A stretch of DNA of 64,000 bases from Argopecten irradians (taxonomy: Eukaryota > Mollusca > Bivalvia > Pectinida > Pectinidae), in assembly GCF_041381155.1 (NCBI RefSeq), contig NC_091134.1, forward strand, positions 54,695,944 through 54,759,943, read 5' to 3'. Positions 50,875-60,733 of this stretch are shown here, one piece after another (positions within the stretch are counted from its first letter, which is position 1; every line of letters starts with the position of its first letter). The translations under genes were made by a program, and so were the position numbers. A model generated the notes under the pieces. The model worked only from the letters and a program-made list of their open reading frames with translations, was not told the DNA's origin and ran no database searches.

Positions 50875-51300
50875 ATGTTATATCTCCAACACTACTGACA
50901 TTCCGCTTTGCAAAGGTTTCATGAAATTCCTTAGGGTCATTGCGCTTTAGCAAATCCATTGTTCCCTTGTATTCTCATATATAAAAACGGTTAGTCTTCG
51001 CTTCAAATGACGTGCAACATTTTTAGCCTCCGAGAGACCTATCCTGTTAGTCATTGATCTGTCTCTATTAAAAATAGTCAGAGCAGATTTATAATTAGAG
51101 TATAACCGCCTACAATTGTCATCAAACCATGGTTTATCAGGTACTTTCTTAGTAGACTTTAAACAATGACAAGAACAAGTACAGTTTACTATTTCTCGTT
51201 GACGTAAGCAAAACTGATCATCAAACAAAGAACGTGTACATCTAAAGATGCTCCACCGCTGACAAATGGTATTTTTTTTCACTATCAAAAACATGAGTAG
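50875..51300 (-). mobile_element. Fragment of a CR1/Jockey-type LINE
   Basis: The minus strand reads VPDKPWFDDNCRRLYSNYKS, then ALTIFNRDRS and AKNVARHLKRRL. After a frame change it reads DLLKRNDPKEFHETFAKR. This is the linker between endonuclease and RT in CR1/Jockey-type ORF2 proteins (compare the NMSKPWFDKECGLTRNAF region in the LINE at 2-6.2 kb). Only the linker remains; both ends are missing. Confidence 0.65.
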
Positions 51301-51579
51301 ACGATATAGTATTTTTCTTCTGATACAAAAGTATACTTACTTTACACCTATTACCACCATTGAAAAGTATGAAAGTTTGGAGCTTCAAATTTTACTTCAA
51401 GATTAAATAATATGAAAAATAATTAATTGCATCCCGAAAAAAATCATTGGTACTATATTCTATATGGAATAAATACTGATTGCACATGCACCACCACCGA
51501 TCGCCATACGACCCTTAACCACACGCCCCCAATTATCTTACTTAGATACTGTTGCTACGTCTGCCAAGCTTTCACAAAG

Positions 51580-54500
51580 ATGGCGGCTGCAGCAGTATCA
51601 CGTAGAACATCGCTTACCGACTTACCATCAGATTTCTCTTTAAATTATCTGAAAGAATTGAAAATAACACTCAAATCAAGGCAACAGGGATTTAAGTACT
51701 TCAGTGAAGGGTATTTTGAGAATGTTAATCTTTACAAATCAGTTGATATCATCCACGTGTCCGACTCTATATTAAGCCCTTACCTGTCATCGGAGTCAAC
51801 GAAAAACCGAATCGCCGCATAAAATCAACATTGACATTTCTCCGGGGAAGCTGGACCTCTCTCATTGTTCATGTACTGCTGGGTATGTATATATTGTCTT
51901 TATTTTATTTTGACTTTTTATTATGAATTCCAAGTCGGCAATTTCTTTCAAACTCAACAGATATATACATTTTTTATGTAGCTTACCGTACATGTTTATA
52001 ATCATTGTCATTGCAAATATATTCAGTATACGTTTGCGCGATTGTACAGTATTCATGTAAGCTTATCCCAAACATATGCCCAATTAATAGTAAAATCCAA
52101 GCATTCTAATTATTAAAGGTTTCCGTGTAACAGTGTGTAGAATCTATAGTAAATGTCATTTGAAGGTGCGTATGTTGTTTGTAGCTCGATCGGAAGTTTG
52201 CCTTGCATACATAGTATATAATACGACATAAATATTATACAATGTACGTAGTCAATTTACTGACAAATTGCACAGAAAACCCTTGACACCAATTATTTAC
52301 AACTTTATTTGACACCTACCTTGATTGGGGACCGTGATTACAGTATAGCATCCCACTGAGTCGGTATTTAATTAGCGTCAGGTACCAGGACACTTACCTG
52401 ATTACGATGTTTATTACGGCCATGTGTGATTACTTGTAGACCAACACCCAGCCTTTGTTTATATTAGAGCACATATATATTACTTTGTTTTGATCTTACG
52501 CTGAAAATGAGCATAAATAAAATGTTGATTTTAATCGTACATTATGTAATTCTGCTTGTATTTCAAACAGTGCGAGCGGATGTTGTTCCCACGTTGTCGG
52601 ATTGATTACTGCTTTGACACAGTGGCAAATGATGGGTCTGTCGGATGTTCCCGCGGATTTGTCTAGTACATGTTTCCAACAACAATGGTCTATACCAAGA
52701 GGATCAAAAATAACACCTGAGGCTGTACCACACATGACTATAATACAACCTAAACCCGACAGAAAACAAGGACCAATTAAAAACACAATCAAAGATTGCC
52801 GGTACGCATATGATACATTTTATTAAATGTAACATATCAATACACATATATACATGCATATACATATATCCCTTGAATATATTTCTCTGACAATATAGCT
52901 CGATCTTTTGATTAATTACTCATTACTTGTATATAACTTTTATTCAATGACAATTATGGTAACATAAAAATAGAAAGACATATTGGTTTTTTTTACACAC
53001 ATTTAAGAAACAATTTTACTATGAATTTTACAAAATTTGCCATATTACTTTTACAGGAAAATCAAGGTTGAGGAAAAAGATATTGAACACCTGAAATCAC
53101 TGATGAACTTCCCTATCAGTTACGTAGCAGTGAAACCAACTAGGATTGTAGATACACATTTAGGTCAAGTTGGTGTTGGCAGCGGACTAAGTACACATGT
53201 AAGCTTTACAAAACATAACGTCAAATGTAAATCAACCACACATTGTTTTTAATTCATTCCTTGTCTTGTATACAGGGCATAAAGAAATTAGTAAGGAATG
53301 AACACACATACCAAATCTGATTTATAACTGTTAGAAGACTGAGCTGGACTCGCCCAGATAAAATTTTGAAACGTTTGATTCGGGCTATTGCCCTTTCCAC
53401 GTGCACGCGATGTGCTGCAATTTTTTTGGTAAGCAAAGCATCACTTTGGCTCATCTGTACACCTGCACGGGCAAAAGGTGGAATGTTTAGCTTTAGGCCA
53501 CATTCAGTGACATCTGACTCTATATTAAAGCCCTTGTCAGCCATTATACCATCTCCTTCATTCAGGAATCCTATTTCTACCAAATCTTTTAACATTTTCT
53601 TGCAACCAGATTCCTCAAATATTGCCTTGTCCGATATCGCACCAGAAAATAGCATAGATGAGAAAATGATGGAACCCCTTGGGTCACAGGCTACAAGACC
53701 TTTTAAAGTATTAGTAGATTTGTAGTCAGAGTATGTCTGTGATTGTGCTTTCAAGGAGGATGGTTTGCATATTTTTATTTCTGTACAATCCATAATAGCA
53801 AATGTTGTAGGAAACTCCTCAGCAAACTTGCTAGGCATCATCCTAAATATTGTATCCCTTGGTGGCCAAATTGAGACTTCCCCAAATCTGAGATACATGT
53901 AATTTACCCACTGGGTAAATATCACCCCGACAGTTTGCTTGCTTAGTCCAAATCTGTATCCTAGATCTGCGTAATCAAAGTTGTGTCGCAGTTTCATGAG
54001 AGTCAACAGTAGTTGGTTGCATATTTCAATAGCCATTATTTCCTTTGTCCTATTTTTGGGGAATGCAATAGGTATGGCTTCATCATCAGGGATAAGGAAC
54101 TTTTGGATGCCGCGGAACTGTTCTGGTGTAAATCCTGTGTAATATTTATTTCAACCTTGTAGGATTGGTTATCAAACTCCGAACGTCAAAGTTTTCTGTG
54201 TGATCTGTCTGATTTGCCGCGTCCACAACTGCACCTTTCCTTTTCTCATTTTCTGTATCCAAAATTAAGATGGACAGCTCTCTTTTCAATCTTTCGTTTT
54301 CACAAGTAATACCCATGAACTCTAAAGGGTCAGTATCTGAAATTAAAAGACAAATAAAGTATAAATGTGCATTTTAAAGTAATGTTTTTTTTGTTGTTTT
54401 TTTTTCAGGCAAAATTCTATGAAGCAAAACATGTGCCTTCTGTAGATACAGTATGCGGAGATCTGCCTTTTCCAAAGAAAGCACCTATACATTTACCAGA

Positions 54501-55185
54501 GGAATACCACCCCCTCCCTGCAGATATCGTAATATCGCAAGAAAAAGCTCAGGAATTAGAGGAATGTACCCGGGATCAGGCACAGTGTCCACAATGGTTT
54601 GAGGCTCGGCAAACAAGGATAACAGCATCAAAATTCCATGAGGTTATGCACAGAAAAACAATCTCTGACAAATATTTAAGCAGGTTACTTTTTAACAAAA
54701 ATCAAAGCTGTGCCGCCATGGAGTATGGAAAAAGAAAAGAAAAAAATGCGCGGAAAGCTTATGTAGCAAAGGCTGGTAATCACGTACATGATTGTGGACT
54801 TATAATAAATCCAGCATTTCCACATTTAGGGGCTACACCAGACGGGAAAGTTTGTGAAAATGGCAAGACCGGCATTTTAGAAATCAAATGTCCATTCAGT
54901 GCCAGGCAAATGAAAATAGAAGAGGCGTTATCATTGCCAAACTTCTGTTTGGAAGAAAGAGAATCATGTGTGAAACTTAGGGAAAACCACTCCTATTACA
55001 CGCAAGTGCAAGGACAGTTGCTAGTAACAGGTGCTGAGTTTTGTGACTTTGTTGTATTCACACCAAAGGAAACATTTATAGAGAGAATTAAACCAAACCA
55101 AAAGTGTATGAGCGATATTCTCTCCAAACTTTCAAATATTTATTTTGAACATGTTCGGCCTTTCTTGGCCATAAATAAATGTTGA
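51580..55185 (+). CDS. SWIM zinc-finger + YqaJ-type nuclease, transposon-encoded (4 exons)
   Basis: Exons: 51580-51882, 52571-52801, 53057-53198, 54409-55185, with canonical splice sites and fitting phases (2, 2, 0). The start ATGGCGGC has a good context. Across the exon 1/2 junction it reads HCSCTAG + ASGCCSHVVG, a SWIM finger (CxC...CxH). The last exon is a YqaJ-like PD-(D/E)xK nuclease: ITASKFHEVM, EYGKRKE, GATPDG (Asp 145 of the exon), ILEIKCPF (Glu 158, Lys 160) and YYTQVQGQLLVTG. YqaJ domains are exonuclease/recombinase-like; the job in these transposons is not established. Near 51800-51820 the frame of exon 1 must shift once to reach KINIDISPGKLDL before the SWIM motif, so this copy is probably broken. 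The transposase terminal exon lies antisense in intron 3. Confidence 0.8.
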
Positions 55186-56680
55186 AAATGTATACATACA
55201 TGGACTTTCAGTCTGACTGGCATTTTCTTCTGTTTTCTTTACATCAAGTGGTAAATCATCCTCTGCAGGTGTCTCACATGTCGCACTTAATTAAAGAAAA
55301 CATCTCATTGTAATTAATATGAAATGAAAATGCTTTTACTTTATAGATTCATATATATACATAGCCCTTCAAATGTTTCCTGAAGTCCTTGCACTTATAG
55401 TAATGTTTGTTACAGTTACATGATACTATCTCTTTTAAGTTTGAAAAAACGATATTTAGAACGGTAAAGATGGCCATGATGTCCAGCTGGATATATGATT
55501 AATTTAAATTTAATGTTCATTCATTACTGGTCACAGACACAGATGCTAATAATGGATTTAGTGTTTGGTAAACTTCTTTGAACTTTGAAGAGTGATATAT
55601 GCCGTATTAAGTTGAGAAATAAATGGATAAAAGCATCACTGTTCCGAGTGTTAAAATACCAATTTACGTAATTAAATAGGATATAAATCAAGCACCTTGA
55701 TAAAGAAGACAGGACAAGCTTTCTCCTTTTCGGTGGCTGTCTAGCAGGACTTGGCAGAGACACGTGTCCGTTTGATGTGTGTGGTATGGGATCAGGAAAC
55801 GAATCAGTTGGACCCGATTCTCCGTGGAAGTGCTAATGAGAAAAGAATAAACAAAAAAAGTGATTTTCCTACTTAGGCATCGGGAACGTCTGTTTATTCA
55901 ATTCAAGCACATACATATATATGCATACACGCTGTATTTGCAGTCCATGATTATATATTTAACATGTAAGAGACTCACGATATTATAGATGTACAACGTG
56001 TATATACCTATACATCCACTCCCCATTACCGATGACAGGTGTTAATAATCATAATAATTTAAAGTTCATACATCAGGTCTGTTACGTAACACTTCCGTTC
56101 GTAGTCTGTATATTCATTCACAGGTAGAATACACGTGTCAAATTTACACGCGATACCTGCTGTTCAAGTCAACCCCGGCCCGGTACATGTAATACCCGTG
56201 TCCTTTTTCGCACATGTGTGTTACACATGTTATACAGTCACACATTCTGAAGCTGGGTATCTAGGTAGTTGACATGTAAGCTTATAGTGTATTTAATAGC
56301 CCTTTTAAACATATTTTCTATAATTTGGCCGACGGGAAAGGAAGTGTAGAAAGTTTAACGTTATTTATGCGAGCTCAGAGCGGCAGAGGTACTTAGTAAT
56401 TCACTCGTATTTGAAGAATCGCGCATTAAATTACGATTTTTTTTAAATATATCAAACGAAAACGCTATATTATCATAACTTACCTTCGAACAAATAAAGG
56501 TGTTCTTTGTTACTTTGTTGACGTTGAGCTGATCGTGAGGGCGGTTACATGCCTTGATCCAACGTAGACAACGATCCAAATTACTCTTAGGTTTTGGAAA
56601 CGGAATAAATTGCACCCCTACTACTCTCTCTGGATACCGGTTATCTGAATTACAAACTCCATAAGCACACCTTTCCCCAT
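53254..56680 (-). CDS. THAP-domain DDE_Tnp_4 transposase (4 exons), decayed
   Basis: Minus-strand exons: 56484-56680, 55696-55832, 55200-55285, 53254-54336. Exon 1 is a THAP zinc finger (CAYGVC ... FIPFPKP ... RWIKAC ... FICSK) completed by HF in exon 2, giving C-x4-C and C-x2-H. Exon 2 has a PKRRK basic patch; exon 3 is acidic; exon 4 begins with a heptad-like stretch (ENERLKRELSILIL). The catalytic core follows: YYTGFTPEQF, a helix-turn-helix LGYRFGLSKQTVG, MDCTEIKI (D83 of the 260-codon frame), GAISDKAIF, IMADKGF (D167) and HRVHVERAIARIKRFKIL (E214), a full DDE triad. One base seems missing in the A run after the first ATG, and a break near 54140-54160 separates the linker from the catalytic frame. 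So the domain plan is complete but the copy is not intact. Confidence 0.85.
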
Positions 56681-56819
56681 CTTTTTTTTACCGCAGTTAA
56701 ACCTTTATTTATACATCATAGCTTTAGCTTACATATGCGTAACAACCGTGCGCTTGGCAGACATAGCAACAGCAGAAATTATCGCAGCCGCGTACAGCTA
56801 TAGACGAATTATTTGATTG

Positions 56820-56850
56820 GTCAATAAAAGATGTGGGCGGAGTTTGGCGA
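56820..56850 (-). promoter_or_regulatory. Possible transposase promoter (CCAAT and GC box)
   Basis: On the minus strand CCGCCC (GC box) and, just downstream, GACCAATCAAAT (CCAAT box) lie about 140-160 bp upstream of the THAP exon, between the terminal arm and the gene. The short motifs are suggestive only. Confidence 0.3.
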
Positions 56851-56856
56851 TCGGTC

Positions 56857-57107
56857 AATTGAAGGCAGCTCAGCTGAAAACATTTGACCAATCACAGGCT
56901 AGCAAAGATTTCCTTTGAAGACTACAGAGAGAGCGCCGCCTAACATCAGAGTCACACAGTCAACCACAGTGTACCGTTATACGGTTCTTTTGATGTACAT
57001 CAAAGGACTAAATTACCTGTTCTTTCCAGTTGCCTCCAGTTTTACTATGAGATAGTCCAGGGGTGTAGAGATCGTAAGTGATCGGAACCCCTGGAGTCTC
57101 GAGGATG
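56857..57107. repeat. Right terminal arm of the THAP/YqaJ transposon
   Basis: Reads GAAGGCAGCTCAGCTGAAAA, ACAGTGTACCGTTATACGG, TTTTGATGTACATCAAAGG and ends GGAGTCTCGAGGATG. It is the reverse complement of 48884 to about 49145 with scattered differences and one small indel (the shorter copy lacks an extra ~20 bp seen at 49015). Contains the palindrome TTTGATGTACATCAAA. Sequence to the right (ATGCACCAC) is unrelated flank. Confidence 0.8.
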
Positions 57108-57619
57108 ATGCACCACAGGCGAAATAAATTATTTTATATTTTTTTGTGTGTTCAATAAGGTTTTTTTGATTTAACACCAATTATTGTTCAAATGATGAAT
57201 ATCATTATGGCTCTGTCGGCGGTGGAGCATTTAAACAAAATTATCCAAACACTCTTCGATACTTCCTTTCGTATTACTTAGCTGATCTACAGGTCTCTCA
57301 TTTGATGCCTGTTTTCTAAAAAACATTCGTTCTCTTTGGCCTCATTAGACCAGACTACATCAGCACAAAATGCTTAATATCATCTGAAAAAACAATTACA
57401 TTTATCATTAATTGTCTTTGACGATTCAAGGTAGCATATACATGTACGATTATATCTAACGTTACATAAAATCACCACTGTTCTAATTTTGTGTATTTAT
57501 TTCTCGTAAATGTGTTTAGAACACTCCTCCCTAAAAAATATCTGTGAAAATTGAACTCCCATTTTTAATCATTCCGTTATATACGTTTATAGGTTTATCA
57601 TAAGAGGTCAAATAGTTTA
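57108..57619. other. Intergenic DNA, no gene seen
   Basis: AT-rich flank of the transposon with no supported coding frame or repeat. Confidence 0.4.
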
Positions 57620-57794
57620 CTACTTTTCTACCTCAATTTCCCTGTCAGCCCCTTCTTTGGGAGTGAGTTTCGTCCGCCGAGGTTTCGCCCCCCACATCTT
57701 CCCCATACCCCTACCTACCCGGCCACCCCAGGCCCGGGGGGGCGGCGAGCGGCGACGAACTTTAGCAGCTCTTTCCAAACCTTGCTTATCGCCG
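57620..57794 (-). CDS. GC-rich exon-like open frame, unrecognised
   Basis: A minus-strand frame of about 57 codons ending at a TAG stop (57620-57622). It starts at a good acceptor (ATCCATCCACAG before 57794). It reads GLERAAKVRRRSPPPRAW, then GRGMGKMWGAKPRRTKLTPK and REIEVEK. It is strongly basic and stands out as a GC-rich island (up to a run of seven G) in AT-rich surroundings. I do not recognise the family. It could be a last exon of a host gene lying beyond the window edge, a transposon-derived coding piece, or non-coding GC-rich DNA. Confidence 0.25.
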
Positions 57795-58390
57795 CTGTGG
57801 ATGGATATGGAGGGGCGGCTGCTTTTTATTTGAGGGGGTACTTATACTTTCATACTTTTTACATAACAACATACTGTTGAAAATAGAAGCTTTTTCTTTT
57901 TTTTTTTTTCTTTTTTTTTTTTTAGAAAATTAAAATACAAATTACAGTTTATTCATATCTTCAAAACAGCAACATGTTATTAATTACGTCAATGTCAATT
58001 AAATTCTTTTGACATATGTCCAAATTCAATAATGAGTTGTCTCCCTTTCCATGACATTACATTAGAGATTTCCATTTATTTTATGGATGTAACTTTTAGG
58101 ATTGAAGATTTAGTCTTTTTACTATCAATTCTTTCTCTTTTATCATATATTTAATGTAACCAAAATACCGCTTTTTCCGTCTTAATTCTCCGTTTGAAAA
58201 GAATTTTTTTTTTTTTTTTAATCCCAGTTTAAATAGTTAAATAAACTGCTTATATGTATGTGGGTGGTTATTGGATTAACCGTAAAATTTACTTACAACT
58301 TATCTCCCGAAGTGATATCGGGATGTGGTATAGTAGAACGTTTGAGAAACCTTAAATCATAACAGAATTACATGGATCTTTCTAGTCGAC
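57795..58390. other. Intergenic DNA with T-rich runs
   Basis: Two T-rich runs (about 57893-57924 and 58204-58220) and otherwise AT-rich DNA without coding potential. Confidence 0.4.
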
Positions 58391-58634
58391 AGTACGGTGG
58401 CTGGGAGCGGACAAGAAATAAAAAAAAAAATTATTTCGTGCGAACGCAAAAGTATTGCGTGTGAACGAAATAATTATTGCGTACGAACGAAATAATTATT
58501 GCGTGTGAACGCAATAATATTGCGTGCGAACGAAATGATTATTACGTGTGAACGTAATAGTATTGCGTGCTTATACTATTGCGTTCGCACGCAATAATTT
58601 TATTTATTTCATGTCCGCTCCCAGCCACCGTACT
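58391..58634. mobile_element. 244-bp foldback/TIR element
   Basis: Perfect 23-bp terminal inverted repeats beginning AGTACGGTGGCTGGGAGCGG. If the element proper begins at CGGTGG, both sides are bordered by TA, as expected for a mariner-like duplication; this cannot be separated from the TIR itself. The interior is about ten imperfect iterations of ATTGCGTGCGAACGAAATA-type units with many small palindromes such as ATTGCGT...ACGCAAT. No coding frame. Confidence 0.8.
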
Positions 58635-60086
58635 TTAGCATTGTCAATTTTGATACAATCTGTACCGTTCTGACTGATTCACAAACAAAAAAAAACCCCA
58701 CATTTTTAACGAGTTTTAGTCAGCTTATGGAAATGGAATATTATAACAATATAACGAAATGTTCGGGTATTCTTCAAAGAATACGTTTTTCCGTGCTTGC
58801 CCGGAAACGCCCGAGGAAGTCCGATTGGTGAAGGGGATTACGAGTCCCTTCAGTTTGAGTGATTTTGTCATGCGTTGAAATCGCCCTTGATGCTAGTTAG
58901 CAAGCTCATGAATCCTTTACATCGCTCAGATTGGAAATAGATGCTAAAGATGAGTTGTTTGATGATAATAACATTTTTAGGGTGACAAAAAAGGAATTTT
59001 TGATAACTTTAAACGTTTAATTTTCATACCTTCGGGGAAGAAATGGTATATACATATATATATGGTCTTCTAAGTTGTAGGAATGAAAGTGTTCAGAACC
59101 TCTGATATACTTATTACCATCCAGTTGATATCAAACAGATAAAAGGTAAGTTTTATATACATTGTTTTTGTTAATGACGTTTCACAAAGATCACAGATTT
59201 ATATCCATTGAAATTTTTACGGAAAAATATTATGATGCTACATTATTTTTAGAATATTATGTCCTTATATATGCCATACCAAGGGACTGGAAACAGATAC
59301 CAAGACAGCAAAGTAATATTGTTGTGTATATGGCGATATGGGTGTAGCTAGTTTACACACTGCGCGGTCTAAGGGAGATAACAGTAACCCTTACTGTATA
59401 TGGGTTATTCCCCTTTGCTGAATCGACTTTATCTGGCGAAGATGTAGCGAGTTCCCCAATACAGTTTTAACCAACCTCTCAATCACACAAACAATATACC
59501 AACACAGATTTCGTCAAATAATGTAATATACTATATTAAAATAATCATAGAGTGACAAAATATATCAACACATTATTATTACACGAAAATGAAACAAAAC
59601 TTGAATGTTGAAATGGGAGTTTTCGAATGTATTAGCCTAAAAAATGTTTCGCACCCGAAAAGCTACATTATGTACTACGTTTGTCAAAACGGCTGTAAAT
59701 TTTAAAGATGCCGAGAATTTTTGAAAACATTACCAATGATATCTTAGATGGCGGTTAAAATGCCAATCGCAGGCAATAAACACTGAAATAAACATTGGAC
59801 ACCTCATTTGTAATATTTGATCAATAAACAATAAAGATATGCAACATTTTTCGCTTTGGGTCAAAATTCAATATGGCGGTCACCCCGATAAAATCATGAC
59901 CGAAGTAATAGAAAACCTGGGAATGGATGACTAATTCATTCCCTTTATAAGTTCGAGTTATGTAATGTCCCCGTAGACTTTTAAAGTCATTTTTTACAAA
60001 CCCCACTTCAACTATTTTTTTTAATTTTCTAAAATATATTGAGATAGATTCTTAGGGTAGGGTAGGATATCTCATGGGAAAATCAC
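58635..60086. other. Intergenic DNA, no gene seen
   Basis: Several short open frames, none recognisable. No repeat structure noticed. Confidence 0.45.
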
Positions 60087-60733
60087 AATCCGATATCGGA
60101 ATTGAATTCCCGATATCAGAAATTCATTTCCGATATCGAAATTAGAATTCTCGATATCAGAAATTCAATTCCGATATCGGAAATTCTAATTCCGATATCG
60201 GAAATTCTAATTCCGATATCGGAATTAGAACAAAAATTCTTGATATCAGAAATTCTAATTCTGATATCGGAAATTCTTATTCCGATATCGAAAATTCTAA
60301 TTCCGATATCGGGAATAAGAAAACAATTTCCGATATGAGAAATTCAATTTCCGATATCGGAAATTCAATTCCCAATATCGGAAATTCTCTCTACTCATTA
60401 TTTGCATTGCAGATTATACTTCATTTCCGATATCGGAAATTGAATTCTCGATATCGGAAATTGAAATACCGATATCGGAAATAGAATTACCCATATCAGA
60501 ATTTGTTTTCTTATTTCCGATATGGGAATTAAAATTTCCGATATCGAAATTAGAATTTCTGATATCGGAATTAGAATTTCCGATATCAAAAATTAAAATG
60601 AATTCCCGATATCGGAAATTGATTTCTCGATATCGGAAAATTGAATTCCCGATTTCGGAAATTAGAATTTCTGATATCGGAAATTCAATTTCTGACATCG
60701 GAAATTGGAATAAAAAGTAACTTGGCTTGCCAT
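60087..60733. repeat. Palindromic GATATC array, long copy, with conserved flank
   Basis: About 30 units of roughly 18-20 bp built around TTCCGATATCGGAAATTC. They are arranged in two blocks (60087-60390 and 60420-60710) with a short unique spacer between. The right flank AAAAAGTAACTTGGCTTGCC (about 60713-60732) is the inverted form of the left flank of the array at 28 kb. So the two arrays belong to one dispersed element family in opposite orientations. Any open frame through it (ISEILIPISEI-type) is an artefact. Confidence 0.93.

Larger units (their letters stand above)
51300..57107. mobile_element. Two-gene DNA transposon (THAP-DDE transposase + SWIM/YqaJ nuclease), decayed
   Basis: The element carries two interlocked genes described below. 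The right end is taken at 57107, because 56857-57107 is the inverted equivalent of one end of the 342-bp TIR element at 48884-49225. The left end is not recognisable; it may have been lost at the LINE fragment ending near 51300, or the 48.9-kb TIR could itself be the left end with later insertions between. THAP + HTH/DDE_Tnp_4 transposase with a YqaJ-type second protein is, as I recall it, the make-up of ISL2EU transposons (IS5/Harbinger kin). However, the 9-bp duplication on the related short element does not match the 2-bp TA usual for that group. Confidence 0.7.

Noticed and set aside
51488-51496. ATGCACCAC as a target duplication matching the flank right of 57107
   Set aside because: A single 9-mer match is expected by chance at this window size, and the sequence next to it does not resemble the transposon terminus.
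53366-53725. 119-codon plus-strand frame opposite the transposase
   Set aside because: Antisense shadow of the DDE domain; no family resemblance, and it lies in the YqaJ gene intron.
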